Source: Aphrocallistes beatrix (lineage: Eukaryota; Porifera; Hexactinellida; Sceptrulophora; Aphrocallistidae). From it: a DNA stretch of 64,000 bases. The notes below the pieces were generated by a model. That model saw nothing but the letters and a program-made list of their open reading frames with translations, was not told where the DNA came from and ran no database searches. The stretch is from the NCBI GenBank assembly GCA_963281255.1, contig OY725490.1, forward strand, positions 5,580,001-5,644,000, written 5' to 3'. Shown in pieces: positions 44,262-56,520 of the stretch (positions are counted from its first letter, which is position 1; the number at the start of each line of letters is the position of its first letter). The position numbers and the translations under genes were made by a program.

Positions 44262-44818
44262 CAAGCGCGCTTCGCTTGCTTGCGCTGCGCGGCTGGCGGA
44301 CACTTCGTGTCCGCCGGAGGCTCCCTTCGGTCGCCTGGAGGTGACATTGGTTAATTAAACGGGATATATCATCTCTAAATATGTCCATCTTAGTTTTAAA
44401 ATCGATATCACTCGAAAAAACACCAAATTTGTCAATTTTTAAAATTTTGATGAGTAATGATGACGTCATAGCAGAGTGATGAGTTATCATTTTTGATGAT
44501 AGTTGCATCATATGTGAGACGTGTTAGTATACAGATTCTATTAAAATTTCAGCCTTCTATCTTCTATAATCGCTGAGTTATGCCCGAATAACTGTGTTGC
44601 TTAACTTTTAAAAATGTGACAATGACGTCATAATTCTATGATGAGTCGACATTTTCGTCTGAGCTCAGAACTTATTGGACCCATAGGCAAAAGACTCCCA
44701 CATGCCAAAAATCAGCTTTCTACGCCTGGCAGTTTCTTCGATCAATTCGTTACAGAGATATATATATATACGTACACAAACAAACAAACAAATAATAATC
44801 GAGTTTTAATTTTAAGGA
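44262..44818 (-). mobile_element. TCCTT-family copy, full length, minus
   Basis: 557 bp from caagcgcgcttcgcttgctt through the body and an (AT/AAAC)n tract to the inverted head aatcgagttttaattttaag + ga, T after it. The 3' hairpin is ggcggacac-ttc-gtgtccgcc. Confidence 0.88.
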
Positions 44819-44839
44819 TATACAGTATATATATATATA

Positions 44840-46223
44840 CAGTGTGTTCGGAAATTATTGGGACTAGACTTTAACTTAATGAAGTATCAAACCTGTACTT
44901 GGAAAGAGTAATGTAATTTCAGTATAACTTCATGTATGTATTTTCTTGCTATATTTACATTGTTTTGAGGTACACTATCATACCATGTGATTACCCAGCA
45001 TCTTTTCTAGAATTCAAACTCATTCTTGTCTCAGTTTTCGTCAAAATTTCAACCACAGTTTGCTATGGTATAGCATTGTTTTCTTCTATACCGCTTAATT
45101 TAGTTATAGAAATATCTATGCATGTATATATCTTGTAGTTGTGCAATTCTTGAGGATTTGTTAAGTATTCAGCAAGATATAAGTTCTGAACGTCAGAATT
45201 AGGGGTGTGATTGAGGCCCGCAGTGAATAACAATGTAAAAAGTGGAATTTAGCCCATTAAATTCACAATTTTGAACTTAACTTGTTTAAAGTAATGGAAT
45301 AACTAATAATTAGTGCTATTTGTGGGGATCAGGGCCGTAGCAAGCTCATGAAAAGTGGTACGGCCATTCTTGGTGGATCAGACCGATCGTAGCGAGCAAC
45401 CATATTGGGTCTTGGGGCTTGCCCGTCACAAATATTTTGAACCTTATAGGCTCAAATATCGATATCAGCAGTTCTTATCAAGCAACAATAGTTCATTTTT
45501 GTTAATATTAGTGACAAATGTTGTAATTATTCCAACATATTACCTAAATTATATCTTGAACATCTGTAAAATCAGGAATAGACTGTTTACAGTTGCAATG
45601 TAACAAACATCAAGTAGCTAATTTAGCAAGGAAACTAAAATATAAATGGGAGCAGACTATTAGGTATTTAGGTTCACTTATTGAATACAAAATCATTAAG
45701 ATGTAAGGGCCGTAAAGGTGGTACGGCCATAGCCGTACCAGCCGTACCGGTTGCTACGGCCTTGGTGGGGATTGAGTACAAATATAATTATATTTTCTCA
45801 AATTCAATTTTTTTTTCTCGGGAAATTTGATTATTGTAGGGTAATCACTGGCACACCCCTAATTCTGACTTTCAGAGCCTATATCTTTCGAATCCCTTTA
45901 ACAAATCCTCACGAATTGCACAACTACAAGATATATACATGCTTAGATATTTCTATAACTAAATTAAGCGATATAGAAGAAAACATTGCTATACCATAGC
46001 AAACTGTGGTTGGCATTTTGACGAAAACTGAGACAAAGAATGAGTTTGCATTCTAGAAAAGATGCTGGGTAATCACATGGTATGATAGTGTAACTCAAAA
46101 CAATGTAAATATAGTAAGAAAATACATACATGAAGTTATACTGAAATTATAATACTCTTTCCAAGTACAGGTTTGATACTTCATTAAGTTAAAGTCTAGT
46201 CCCAATAATTTCCGAACATACTG
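44840..46223. mobile_element. Tc1-type TIR element with about 380-bp arms
   Basis: 1384 bp with ends cagtgtgttcggaaattatt and aataatttccgaacatactg, TA on both sides. The arms match to about 45165 and from about 45845. The centre holds a hAT-type MITE (45330-45764). No transposase. Confidence 0.88.
45330..45764. mobile_element. hAT-type MITE with exact 8-bp TSD
   Basis: 435 bp from cagggccgtagcaagctcat to gtaccggttgctacggccttg, flanked by gtggggat at 45322-45329 and 45765-45772, 8 of 8. It sits in the loop of the 44840-46223 element. Confidence 0.92.
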
Positions 46224-47047
46224 TATATAGTACTACCCGGACAAAAGTATTCGACCACCACCAAAAATTCCATACAAATAGTAGTAAATTGGATCTCTTC
46301 AAAAAAGGAATGTGTACTCAAACAGTAAAATGCTCTATTTTTATTTCAAATTCGTAATCTACATATTCTAATTACTCCTAATTGATAGTTCAACTCAATT
46401 ACTTATTCTCATGTAGAAAATTCTCAACCTCAGCCACTTTGTGTCACTAAACGCCATTATGTATAATAGTCAGGTCAATATGATCTATGACCCCAAATAA
46501 TTGCAAGAAATTGTTTTATTGCATTTCACCGTAGAATCATGTCTTAAGAGTGACATACTAAAAGTTTACCGAAATCGGACTATCCGAAAGTGGATTGGTA
46601 CGACTCTGTCGTTGACCCCGGACTATACAAATCGCCGGTTTTGAAAACGGATATTTAAACTTTCAAATGATTGCAGATCATTTTTATTGTCATATTCGTC
46701 CTCAGCATCAAATTTCCGACAATTTGATATATATTGACTATATTTTGGGCAAATATTTCCTGATCCTCCCTAGCAACGCCCTGGAATGTGAAAATTCCGA
46801 TCTCCAAATTTGGTAGAAACCATATCGAGTGACCCCTTGTTTTTCTCGGCTATGCTTGCTGAGTACGAATTTCTTAATATAAATAGTCAATGTTATTTTT
46901 AAAATATTATTACTTACGGCTGGTGGCATACGTAAGTGTATTTTTAATGGGAAAAACTCATAAATTTGACTCTTTTAACACCTATGAAATTTAATATTGG
47001 AAAATTAGATGGGATAGATTGTTAAAAACACTCGACTCCGTTTAATA

Positions 47048-49295
47048 CACAGTGGTTCCCAACCTGGGGTACGCGTACCCCTAGGGGTACGCGAGCCATT
47101 TTGTTAGGGGTACGCGAACTACTTAATTGAGATATCTTAGATTATTGGTAACTTGTGGATTCAAGTTGACGAATCATAATAAAGTTGGCGCTAAAAACTT
47201 ACTGTGATTCACTGTATCCTACTTACGTATGTATTCATTAGTGTTTCATATAAACATAATATTTCAGTCATAAATATAAATAGATAGCCTGTACTTTTCT
47301 CTACATTCTTATTCCGCAATATTGTGTACCCTTATTCATAATGGCATCTGGAAAGAAAAGACGATTATATTCCGACGAATATATCAAATATGGTTTTACT
47401 TCGATCAATATCAATAACATTGAGCGTCCACAATGCGTTATCTGCCTTAAAACACTTTCTGCTGACAGCATGAAACCAAGCCTTTTGAGTAGGCATTTTG
47501 AAACATGTCATCCTGAACTTAAAGGCAGAGATCCCTCATATTTTGAACGAAAAGAAAGTGGTGTAAAGAAATCCCGATTAGATACCACTGGAACGTTTAA
47601 TCAGCTTTCAGTTTCGGCAATTGAAGCGTCTTATGCTATTTCCTTGAAAATAGCTCAACAAAAGAAACCACATACAATTGGGGAAACTTTGATCCTTCCT
47701 TGCATCAAAGAAGCAGTTAGGTTAATGTTAGGTGAAGATAACGTTAAGAAATTAGCACCATTATCCATTTCCAATAACACAGTTCACCGTCGTATCGTAG
47801 ATATGTCAGAAGATGTCAAGTTACAAGTTGTATCTGAGATGAAAACAGCACCATTGGGTTTATTCAGTATCCAGTTAGATGAGTGAGTCAACAGATGTAG
47901 CTTCATGTGCTCAGCTAATTTGCTTTGCCAGATATATCCATGATAGGGAATTCAAAGAAGATTTTCTCTTTTGTCTGCCTTTACAAACAACAACAAGAGG
48001 AATTGATGTTTTTGAAAAAGTTAACGAATTCTTTATCGATAACGGTTTGGTCTGGGAAAACCTATGTGGTGTCTGTACTGATGGAGCTCCTGCAATGTTA
48101 GGACGTCATTCAGGATTTCAAGCCCGAGTTAGAACTCAAGTTCCAGAAGTTTTGTCACTTCATTGCATGATACATAGACATGCTCTTGCTGCTAAAACAC
48201 TCCCACCTTTGCTTTTGGATGTTATGTCTGGGGTTATAAAATTGGTAAACTATATTAAGAGTAGTTCTTTGAATACACGTCTATTTCGAGAGTTATGTAA
48301 AGATCTAGATGCGAGTTCAGAAACCCTTCTATTTCACACAGAAGTGCGCTGGTTATCTAGAGGCAATGTTGTTAAGCGAGTGTTTGAATTACGAGCCGAA
48401 ATTCAAGAGTTTATTTTGCAAAAGAATAAACAAGACTTTATGTTGCATTTTAACATTGTCGAGCAGAGCCTAAAACTTGCCTACCTTGTTGATATTTTTT
48501 CTCAACTGAATAGACTAAATTTATCCATGCAAGGAATAGAAAACACGATACTTGACTTTGTGGATAAGGTCAATGCATTCATAATGAAACTAGAGCTGTG
48601 GAGTGGTCAAATTAGCAAAGGAAAATTGGACCAGTTTCATACTTTGAATGCACTCACTACGGAGAAGAAGACAGTTTTAGATGTTGAAACGAAAGAGGTA
48701 ATTCTGGTGCACTTGAGAGCACTACAGAAAGAATTTTTGTCATATTTTGAAGATGTGAATGACAGAGATTTCAAATTTGTCAGAAATCCTTTCAAAGTTG
48801 ATTTTAATTCGATCCCAGAAGCCGAACAGGAAGAATTCATTGAATTGATCAATGATAGCAATGCAAAAGACTTGTTCGCTGAAGTTCATCTGATTAGTTT
48901 CTGGTGCAAGATGGTCAATGCGTACCCCAAAGTATCTAAACTGGCAATTAGACTGCTACTCCCATTTCCTTCCACTTACTTGTGTGAATCCGGTTTTTCG
49001 ACACTGTTTCACATAAAAACCAAACACAGGAATCGATTGTCTGTTCAAGACGACATGCGATGTGCAATTGCAAAGACTTCGCCGGACATTAAGAAACTAG
49101 CTGCATTGAAGCAATCGCAACCGTCTCATTAACACACGTAATTTATTATACAGTTATATATAAATCTACTCAAAGCAATTCTTTCTAGTAAATAAACATT
49201 CATACAATAAACTCAACTATACTTTTTCACAGGGGTACGCGGTAAATTTTCAATCTCGAAGGGGTACGTGAGTTAGGAAAGGTTGGGAACCACTG
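47048..49295 (+). mobile_element. Nearly intact hAT (ZBED/Charlie-like) element
   Basis: 2.25 kb with ends cagtggttcccaacctgggg and, inverted, cagtggttcccaacctttcc, flanked by the 8-bp repeat gtttaata (47040-47047 and 49296-49303), with an extra ca at the left junction. One transposase in two overlapping frames. Its clean ends and single break make it the youngest-looking autonomous-type element here. Confidence 0.92.
47341..49132 (+). pseudogene. hAT transposase (ZBED-like) broken by one 4-bp duplication
   Basis: Frame 1 (47341-47886, 181 codons) starts MASGKKRRLYSDEYIKYGF and has a BED-type zinc finger (CVICLKTLSADSMKPSLLSR, then HFETCHPEL). Frame 2 (47879-49132) continues with ESTDVASCAQLICFARYIHD, the GVCTDGAPAMLGRHSG block (catalytic Asp region), SLHCMIHRHALAAKTLPP, HTEVRWLSRGNVVKRVFELR, and the C-terminal dimerisation part (STYLCESGFSTLFHIKTKHR). 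The two frames meet at gatgagtgagtcaaca, where a repeated tgag shifts the frame; the protein is otherwise complete at about 595 aa, the size of ZBED5/FAM200-type relatives. Confidence 0.92.
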
Positions 49296-51159
49296 GTTTA
49301 ATAGGATCCCATCTGTGAGAGGACATTTTGGTCCGATTAAGCAGAGAATCCTATTCAAAATATATAGATATACGTGGCTATATTTTCCATTAGCTTCTAT
49401 GTATGTGTGATAAATAATCAGGTCTTGACAAAAGTGGTCTGATTAAGCTGTCGTCCCGATTAACCTGTAGTCCTCTTAAGCGGAGTTGACTGTAGATTGA
49501 TAGATATGCTCGTATTTCAGTTTTATCTTCTGTTTCATCATCTGATGCAATTCTTTCGCTCACATTGTCGCAGTTGTTCTCTTGGCATCGTCCGAATGCT
49601 TGAAAGCTGTTTAGTCCTTGTTTCTGCAGCTACATCTGAGACTACTACAACCAGTAGAACAATTAAAATAAATCATTTTCAGTAGTGCTTCGGATGGAGG
49701 GTTAGCGTCCATCATGACTGGGATTAGGCTGTTATCTTGACAGTCCCATCCCCATTCGTGACCTCCATATCATCAGCCATGCCCTTCCACAACATCACCT
49801 GGAAGGAGCTCCTCAGAGAGTGAAATTTCGTGGCAGAGGCTGTAGGTAGCTATCTTTCAGGTATCACGAAATTAACAACAGTACAAAGATATACTTCTAC
49901 TCGGATAAAGGGAAACCAACCGTATTGTATGACATAAAGGTTATAAAGCAGGCGTTTGAGAACGACATCTATGACAGCCTACCTTTTCTACACGCATTCG
50001 CTCGGTGTGAGAAGTCTGCTCTACACTGGTTGATGAAAGAGGATTCCGTCTTACAAAGCTGTGCTAGTGTTTTCTGCAGCAATCCAAGACCTAGTTGAGA
50101 TGGAATTCAAATTTTAAATTTTATTTGTTTGTTTACCATTAATAATACGTTTATGCCACCAGCCGTAAGTAATAATATTTTTAAATTAATACGTATTTAT
50201 AATATTTATATTAAGAAATTCGCACTCAGCAAGCATAGCGGAGAAAAACAAGGGGTCACTCGATATGATTTCTGCCAAATTTGGAGATCGGAATTTTCAC
50301 ATCCCAAGCCATTGCTAAGGAGGACCAGAAAATATTTGCCCAAATATAGTCAATATAGATATATCAAATTGTCTGAAATTTGATGCTGAGAACGAATATG
50401 ACATAAAAATGATCTGCAATCATTTGAAAGTTTAAATATCCGTTTTCAAAACCGGCGATTTGTATAGTCCGGGGTCAACGACAGAGTCGTACCAATCCAC
50501 TTTCGGATAGTCCGATTTCGGTAAACTTTTAGTATGTCACTCTTAAGACATGATTCTACGGTGAAATGCAATAAAACAATTTCTTGCAATTATTTGGGGT
50601 TAGGACAATTTGCTTCCTATTTTGACCCGACTATAATTGCCGTGACTTGGGACAGGTAGTATCAAGTATCAAAAGTTTATAATTATAAATTTGTGTGTTA
50701 GCAATTGAGTTGAGGATCTAAATTATGAGTAATTAGAATGTGTAGTTTAAATAAAAGATAAAGTATTTCAAACAGTTTGAGTACATATTTCTTAATGAAT
50801 AGATCAACTTTAATACTATTAGTATGGAGATTTCTGTGGTGATCGAATACTTTTGTCCGGGTACTGTATACACACATACACAAACATTAATCGAGTTTTA
50901 ATAGTAAGGATTATAGTAAAACTGCTGGTGAAGCTCTTAGTTAAAGATATTTTTCATATTACTTGCTAATAGCGAGGCACTTGTACACAGGATGTTTCAA
51001 AAAAATAGGCCTCAAATTCAAGTTGCCACAATGAGTCTATACTATTTCATAACTAATAACAATAAAGAATAATCAAGAATAGGCACATTTTGCCATGTGT
51101 CTAAAGGAAACTGTTGAAATTCAAAAATTATCCAAGTTATAACACATGATCTACTAGAT

Positions 51160-52051
51160 CAGCGATTCTCAAAGTGGGCCATAGAGCCCCCCAGGGGACG
51201 CTGAAAGGTTGTTGGGGGGCGCTATAATGTAAGGGTGCGCTGGTGGTGGGCTAATGTATTTTGTTAGCAATACAACTACGATATTTGAACCAAAAAATGT
51301 GTATTCCAGAATATGATGGTCAATCTTTGAATCAAATTTCAACATTCATTGTGGTTGTTAGAGCTAGACAGTACAATAATCACACTGTCAATGGTTTCCC
51401 GTGACTAATTAATACAATAATTACACTGTTGATGGCTTACGGAATCATGGCAAGTTGACAACCATGTTGTTTTTTCAAAACAAATATAAAGGTCACTGAG
51501 TGAGTAAATTAATATAAATAAGCATTATTCGAAATCAAATACAAACTGATATACATATACTCAATCACAGAAAATGAACAGGAAAAAGAAATGTAGACAA
51601 TACAGTGCTGATTATCTAAAATATGGTTTTGGAAAGGTGGGTTATGGACGGTTTTGGCCGGAAATATCAATACGAAACAAGTTCCCAAATATGTGGAAGG
51701 TGGCGAAATTGCTGACTTAGGCGTTCCTTACATCATATCTCGTGGAGAGGGGTTTTAGCGCCGTTACCCAACTGTTGACGAAACAGAGAAACAGGCGGGA
51801 TATTCCAAAGAGTGGTGATTTACGATTGCTTTTAACAGATATGAAGCCAAACGTGAAAAAAATATTGAAAAGCATCACACACAAGTGCAACCTTCGCATT
51901 GATTTATAATTTTATATTCTATAAACACACTTCTACCATTTAAATTAGTACTGATTTGACAAATTTTCGGGTAGGAGAAGGGGAGGGGGGCGGTGTCGGC
52001 AGTAAAATCCTGATTAGGGGGCGGTGTGCTAAATTAGTTTGAGAAACACTG
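51160..52051 (+). mobile_element. Internally deleted hAT inside the mariner
   Basis: 892 bp with ends cagcgattctcaaagtgggc and, inverted, cagtgtttctcaaac, flanked by tactagat (51152-51159) and atctagat (52052-52059), 6 of 8. The transposase start (MNRKKKCRQYSADYLKYGFG, near 51575) is fused to the C-terminal part (TSYLVERGFSAVTQLLTKQR, near 51730-51905). The middle is deleted. Confidence 0.8.
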
Positions 52052-53127
52052 ATCTAGATGTGTCCCACTTAATTCCATGCATTTTCGCAGTCTTGCAACA
52101 AAGTTGTTCATTACATCCATGCAAACCGACTTTGGTATCTTTTCTATTTCATTCTTTATAGATTTCTTGAGTTCTCCAATACACTGGGGCTTGTTTGCAT
52201 AGACTTTATCCTTCAAATAACCCCAAAGAAAAAAATCAGGGGGGCTCAGGTCTGGGCTGTGAGGGACAACTCAAATGGGGTCAGTCGACTGATGACTCGG
52301 GTTCCAAAGTGCTTTTTGAGCCATTCCCTAGCTATTATTGAAGTGTGGGCAGGTGCACCATCCTGCTGGAGCCATAACCTGGGTAGTAAAGAGGGGTACT
52401 TGACGTAGCGTTCCTTTGTCACAGTCACATTTCGACTATTTTATTCGATAAAAATAGGTCGGATAATACCTTTCTCCCCAATAGCAGCCCATATGGTGCA
52501 TCTTTCGGAGTGTAATGGCTTCTGGGCTATCTCTGAAGACTTCTGAGTACCCCAAAAACATTGTTCTCACTATTGACCTCCCCATCCAGGTCAAAATGAG
52601 CCTCATCCGAGGTGAAAAGATGCCCAAGAAATGAATTACAACTTTCAACTTTGGCGACCAACTTCTCATCCATCGCCAGCCCCTTGTCCATATCTACATT
52701 GGTTAACTTCTGACCAGTTTGTATTCTAAAGTATATGGGAAAACACACAAATCATGTTTCAGGACTCTCCAGAGGGTGGTAGGCGTGATACCAAGAGACT
52801 GACTCCTCTTCCGGATTGACCTTTTGGGGCTGTTAGCAACTGCCTCCCTGACATCTTCAATAACAACAATAGTTCTCTTCTTAGATCTCCCAGAATGAGT
52901 CGAGTCATTCTTTTCATTGAGGTTTAGCACTGTCCCATATGTCCTAAATGGTTAACCCAAGCTTGTATTACGGTCTTACAGGGTGAAGAAGCTGTGTTGA
53001 ACTTTACACGAAATAGATCATTGATTTTCTTAAACGATCTCTGTTTGAAGTAGAATTCTACGCAGAATACACAGTGCTCTAACTTCCAATTTGGCATAGA
53101 TGTCTTCGCAGCAGTTACTTCTGCCAT
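52034..53127 (-). pseudogene. Mariner/IS630-type transposase with DUF4817-like N-terminus
   Basis: Minus strand, N to C: MAEVTAAKTSMPNWKLEHCV with a helix-turn-helix region ending VIQAWVNHLG (53127-52924); NSPKRSIRKRSQSLGITPTT, LWRVLKHDL (52930-52703); the second-Asp motif FTSDEAHFDLDGEVNSENNV (52748-52527); the third-residue block LWLQQDGAPAHTSIIAREWL with HFGTRVISR (52428-52246); and the tail LKDKVYANKPQCIGELKKSI (52216-52034). Frames shift near 52920, 52720, 52530, 52430 and 52240, so all blocks are present but the copy is not functional. Confidence 0.85.
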
Positions 53128-53227
53128 CCTCTAATGAGAAAACGTACTTAGAATTAAAAAAACAGATCAAGAAACGATAAAAATAGACGCAGGCCTGTTT
53201 TGTTTTGTTAATCACCGGGTATATATA

Positions 53228-53398
53228 CAGTCGACTCCGCTTAATAGGGCCACTGTTTAATCGGGTCAGCCGCTTAATCGGGCCACTTTTGGCAGGACTG
53301 GAATAGCTCTCACACATAGAAGCTAATACAAAATATTTTCGGTTAATCGGGGCAAAATGTCCTCTGACCGATGTGTCCCTATTAAGCGGAGTCGACTG
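53228..53398. mobile_element. pogo-like MITE, CAGTCGACTCCGC family, copy 4
   Basis: 171 bp with ends cagtcgactccgcttaatag and ctattaagcggagtcgactg; TA on both sides. About 16 bp shorter than the clean copy at 33130, through loss of the 'ggtcctccgcttaat' segment. Confidence 0.9.
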
Positions 53399-53404
53399 TA
53401 TATA

Positions 53405-53827
53405 CAGTCGAACCTGCTATAACGGCCACTCTATATAACGGTCACCTGTCTATAGCGGTCACCAATGAACAGTCCCGTCCTAAATTCCATAATATTGAAC
53501 CTGTGAATAGCGGTCACCTGCTCAAAGCGGCCAGCGGCCACTCGTTTGTAGTCCCTTACTGACCCTGAATTGTGTATAACGGCCATCACCTGTCTATAAC
53601 GACCACTACTTGTCTATAACGGCCACTACCTGTCTATAACCGACATCACCTTTTTCACCTTTTTATGCGTCTACGCGTATTGCTGGACCTGGACAGTTAC
53701 GAACGATAAACAAGTTTCATGTAATTCCTTCAAGTAATGGGTTTCTAAAAACTTGATATATATTGCACTACGTTGATAGCTTTTGGAGATTAAGACAATC
53801 ACCTGTATATAACGATCACCTGTGTAT
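53405..53827. mobile_element. pogo-like MITE, CAGTCGAACCTGC family, truncated
   Basis: Starts cagtcgaacctgctataacg after TA and is packed with the repeated motif ataacggcca / cacctgtctat. Its right end is missing, replaced by a TCCTT-family piece at 53828. The complete copy is at 61232-61696. Confidence 0.85.
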
Positions 53828-54240
53828 AAAGACTCATCATGGAATTATGACGTCATTTCTACCTTTTTCAGTGTGCTTCCTATATTATTATTATTATAAA
53901 TTTCGGTTTTTCGACTTTAACTTAAAAGATCAAGTGTTAGAAGGAGGAAATCTTAATAAAATATGTATATTAATATATCTCAAATATTATATTACAATTA
54001 TCAAAAATGATGACTTATCACTCTGTTATGACGTCATCAATACGCATCAAAAATTTTAAATTGACAAATTTGGTGATATTTCGAGTGATATCGTAAATTA
54101 ACAGTAAGACAGACATGGCTGCACTAAGCTCTGACCTCAGACGAAAATATCGACTCATCATGGAATTATGACGAATTATGACGTGTCATTTTGAGTGATA
54201 GAAGGCTGAAATTTTAATAGAATATGTATATTAATATATC
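53828..54240 (+). mobile_element. TCCTT-family fragments
   Basis: gactcatcatggaattatga ... gacgtcatcaatacgcatca to about 54110, then a second short piece of the 5' and middle body (54116-54240). Both carry family ATGACGTCAT or TGACTTATCA-like sites; neither has ends. Confidence 0.75.
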
Positions 54241-54410
54241 TCACACTTGACAGAACATAGTATTCTATATACTAAGGCAATGGCACTCTATTGTAATTTT
54301 GTACCATGGATTGTCTTTACCATCGACCTTCTGTACAATGTAAGTACAATGTAATAGCTATTACTACGTATATCAGTGTGATTCTACTGCGCTGCTACTA
54401 TTATTAATCA

Positions 54411-55894
54411 TCAGTTTAAATGATTTACCGCACCCCAGCAAGCTTCGATATCACAGATAGTAGACCTGACAATTGGATACAATGATTCAGCAGAAGAAGA
54501 ACCCAAAGGAATTAACCGAACAATGGTAGAAAACTTGGCCGATAGACTAGAAACCATCATAGAGAAAACCGTGGTATATAGATCATTAGGATTGTCAATC
54601 GACCCAATTACCCTTCCTCCATTATATGATGCATCACTACGAATATGTACCTCATCCATTTGAAGAAAAACATGGCGTTCTAAATCATTGATGTAGTGGC
54701 AACTTCATTAAGTATTTTTGTATATTCACTCTCGAAGCCAATACCATTTTTTAATTTCAACAAATTACGCTCATGAGGAAAATTTAAGCAATTAGATCCC
54801 TGAATGAGACAGTAGCAAGCTGGGGAAATGCCGTGCATTTTTAAACAAAAGACCTGGGCGATGATGTTATAACGTCGAGCATGTTTATCAATGATTAGAT
54901 ATTTCAACTGATCGAGCAAAAAAGTAAGACGCATTCGTATATAATCCTCATCGATTTCGAAATATAATTTGGAATCAGTGTGCTCTAACGTATCAATAGC
55001 TTGAGCAAGTATGAATAGAGTTCTCCACATGTTGTATCAGAGATGTCGCACAGGTATTTGTATGAGTACTTGGAGAAATTTCGAATAAATAAACTTCATG
55101 TATAATGTTTTCTAATAACCGTGAGGAAGACGAGAGCTGAATTTTGTTCTTTTCCTGATAAAAAGCCTTACAAATTAAACTTTCATCGACAATTATATAC
55201 CGTTCGTCAGTGGAAAACTTCGTTACAAAAATGAATTTTAAGAAAAAGAATGTTAGAAGAATCAGGGCGATGAAAAAGCCAACCGTTTGGAAGTTCAATC
55301 AAGTGTATCTTAGATATAATACAACTAAGTTTCGATATCATAAACTTAGCCTCGGTCTCTTGAAATTCAGCTCGACTTTTCTTGTAAGCTTCCTGTATCC
55401 TCTTCTCCTCTTTATTGTCTAGAGATAGCCTTTGGGTTTTAAGAACGGCATCTGTGAGATAGGTTGGGCAATTTGGAAAGATGCTAGGAACTGCAAAATT
55501 TCTTTAGAACAACTTTTTTCCTGGGCATCTTGATCATCTCAACTCCGTTATAATATTCAATATTTCTCTCAATATCTTCTTCGCGGAAGTGATGTATACA
55601 GACCTATAAAGAGATAAATAATTATACATACTACTATATATTAAGGTACAAATTAATATAGCAACTTACCAAAATTCGTTTATTCTTCTCATAGTCTCTT
55701 TTCTGTCGTGGAATCGCTCGAAACCACTTTTCACGAGTTTCAATATCAATTGGAAAGGAAAAAGTAGGCACGTATGAATCAGCATGACTATGATAATTCG
55801 ACTTACAACCAGGTACTAGGCATGTCGTGTTGAATAAGTGATGATGTGGAACAAATATAGCAGTAATTAGGAAGTAACGAATAAATAATAACAA
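54411..55894 (-). pseudogene. P-type transposase (THAP9-like) with THAP domain
   Basis: Minus strand. The THAP zinc finger (C2CH) is in two exons: TCLVPGCKSNYHSHADSYVP, FSFPIDIETREKWFRAIPRQ (to 55670), then after a 66-bp GT-AG intron (55604-55669) VCIHHFREEDIE, completing the Cys and His ligands. Further on come a helical region (54993-55298), the frame 54680-55030, and 54411-54659 with MDEVHIRSDASYNGGRVIGS, the DExx motif region of P-element/THAP9 transposases, followed by a stop. Frames shift around 55440-55300, 55020 and 54670. The C-terminal half and the ends are missing. Confidence 0.72.
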
Positions 55895-56520
55895 TAATTA
55901 AAATATATTATCAACATTGAACACAAAATTTATGGGTGGGTAAAATGTTTTTCATATTATGTATTTATGATATAAAAATTTCAAAATCATCACAAATATT
56001 GAAGCTAATATATAGTTTGCATGTTGCTACATAAAATCTCTATGCTTTTGATGAGATATACTTATTCTTAGAACACTATAGGCGGTTAAAATTCGCGCGA
56101 TCAATACGACTGAATTGAATATTCGAATACTATATGCAAAACTGAAGTTTTATAGAACAGGCAAAATTATACCAAAATATGTTCTAATGAGTAGGCAGTT
56201 GATACTACATAAATGTTGAAATCATTTTAATATTTCAAGGTTAGTGTTTCCCATTGGACACTTGTTTTTACTAAAATGTGCCCAAATTTCTTTTTTATCA
56301 TTTTTAGATACTTATAGGGGTTCTAAACAATAATTACGATTTTTATAACTACAGCCCCAATATTTCGCCATTTTGAGCAACTTGTATCACCTGGTGTCGC
56401 TGTAAAAACGACTCATTTTAAATGCGAAATGTCCCACAGCTATAACATCTTTTAACAGTGCCAGATCATCTTTTTAATGCTGAATTCATGCTCAGCACTA
56501 GATTTCCTGCAATTTGATAT
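55895..56520. other. Non-coding stretch
   Basis: No gene seen. About 56350-56521 (ending tttgatatata) resembles part of the arms of the 46236-50861 element. Confidence 0.4.

Larger units (their letters stand above)
47029..49492. mobile_element. pogo-like MITE, CAGTCGACTCCGC family, copy split by hAT
   Basis: Left part actcgactccgtttaata (to 47047) and right part from gtttaataggatcccatctg (49296) to cttaagcggagttgactg (49492), interrupted by the hAT at 47048-49295, which duplicated gtttaata. Confidence 0.85.
46236..50861. mobile_element. Tc1-type element with about 690-bp arms, carrying nested MITE and hAT
   Basis: Ends cccggacaaaagtattcgac and, inverted, cccggacaaaagtattcgat, TA on both sides (46234-46235, 50862-50863). 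Long matching arms run to about 46930 and from about 50150 (for example caccagccgtaagtaataat). The centre contains a pogo-like MITE that in turn holds a complete hAT. At about 49880-50050 the centre also reads KGKPTVLYDIKVIKQAFEND and LPFLHAFARCEKSALH, a fragment like the 'HAFTGCDTTS' proteins common in animal repeats. Confidence 0.85.
50986..53219 (-). mobile_element. Mariner-type element carrying a hAT derivative
   Basis: Ends cacaggatgtttcaaaaaaa and, inverted, cccggtgattaacaaaacaa, both leading to aggcct, with TA outside. Transposase on the minus strand at about 52034-53127. A hAT derivative (51160-52051) lies in its 3' part. Same group as the 26142-27117 derivative. Confidence 0.8.
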
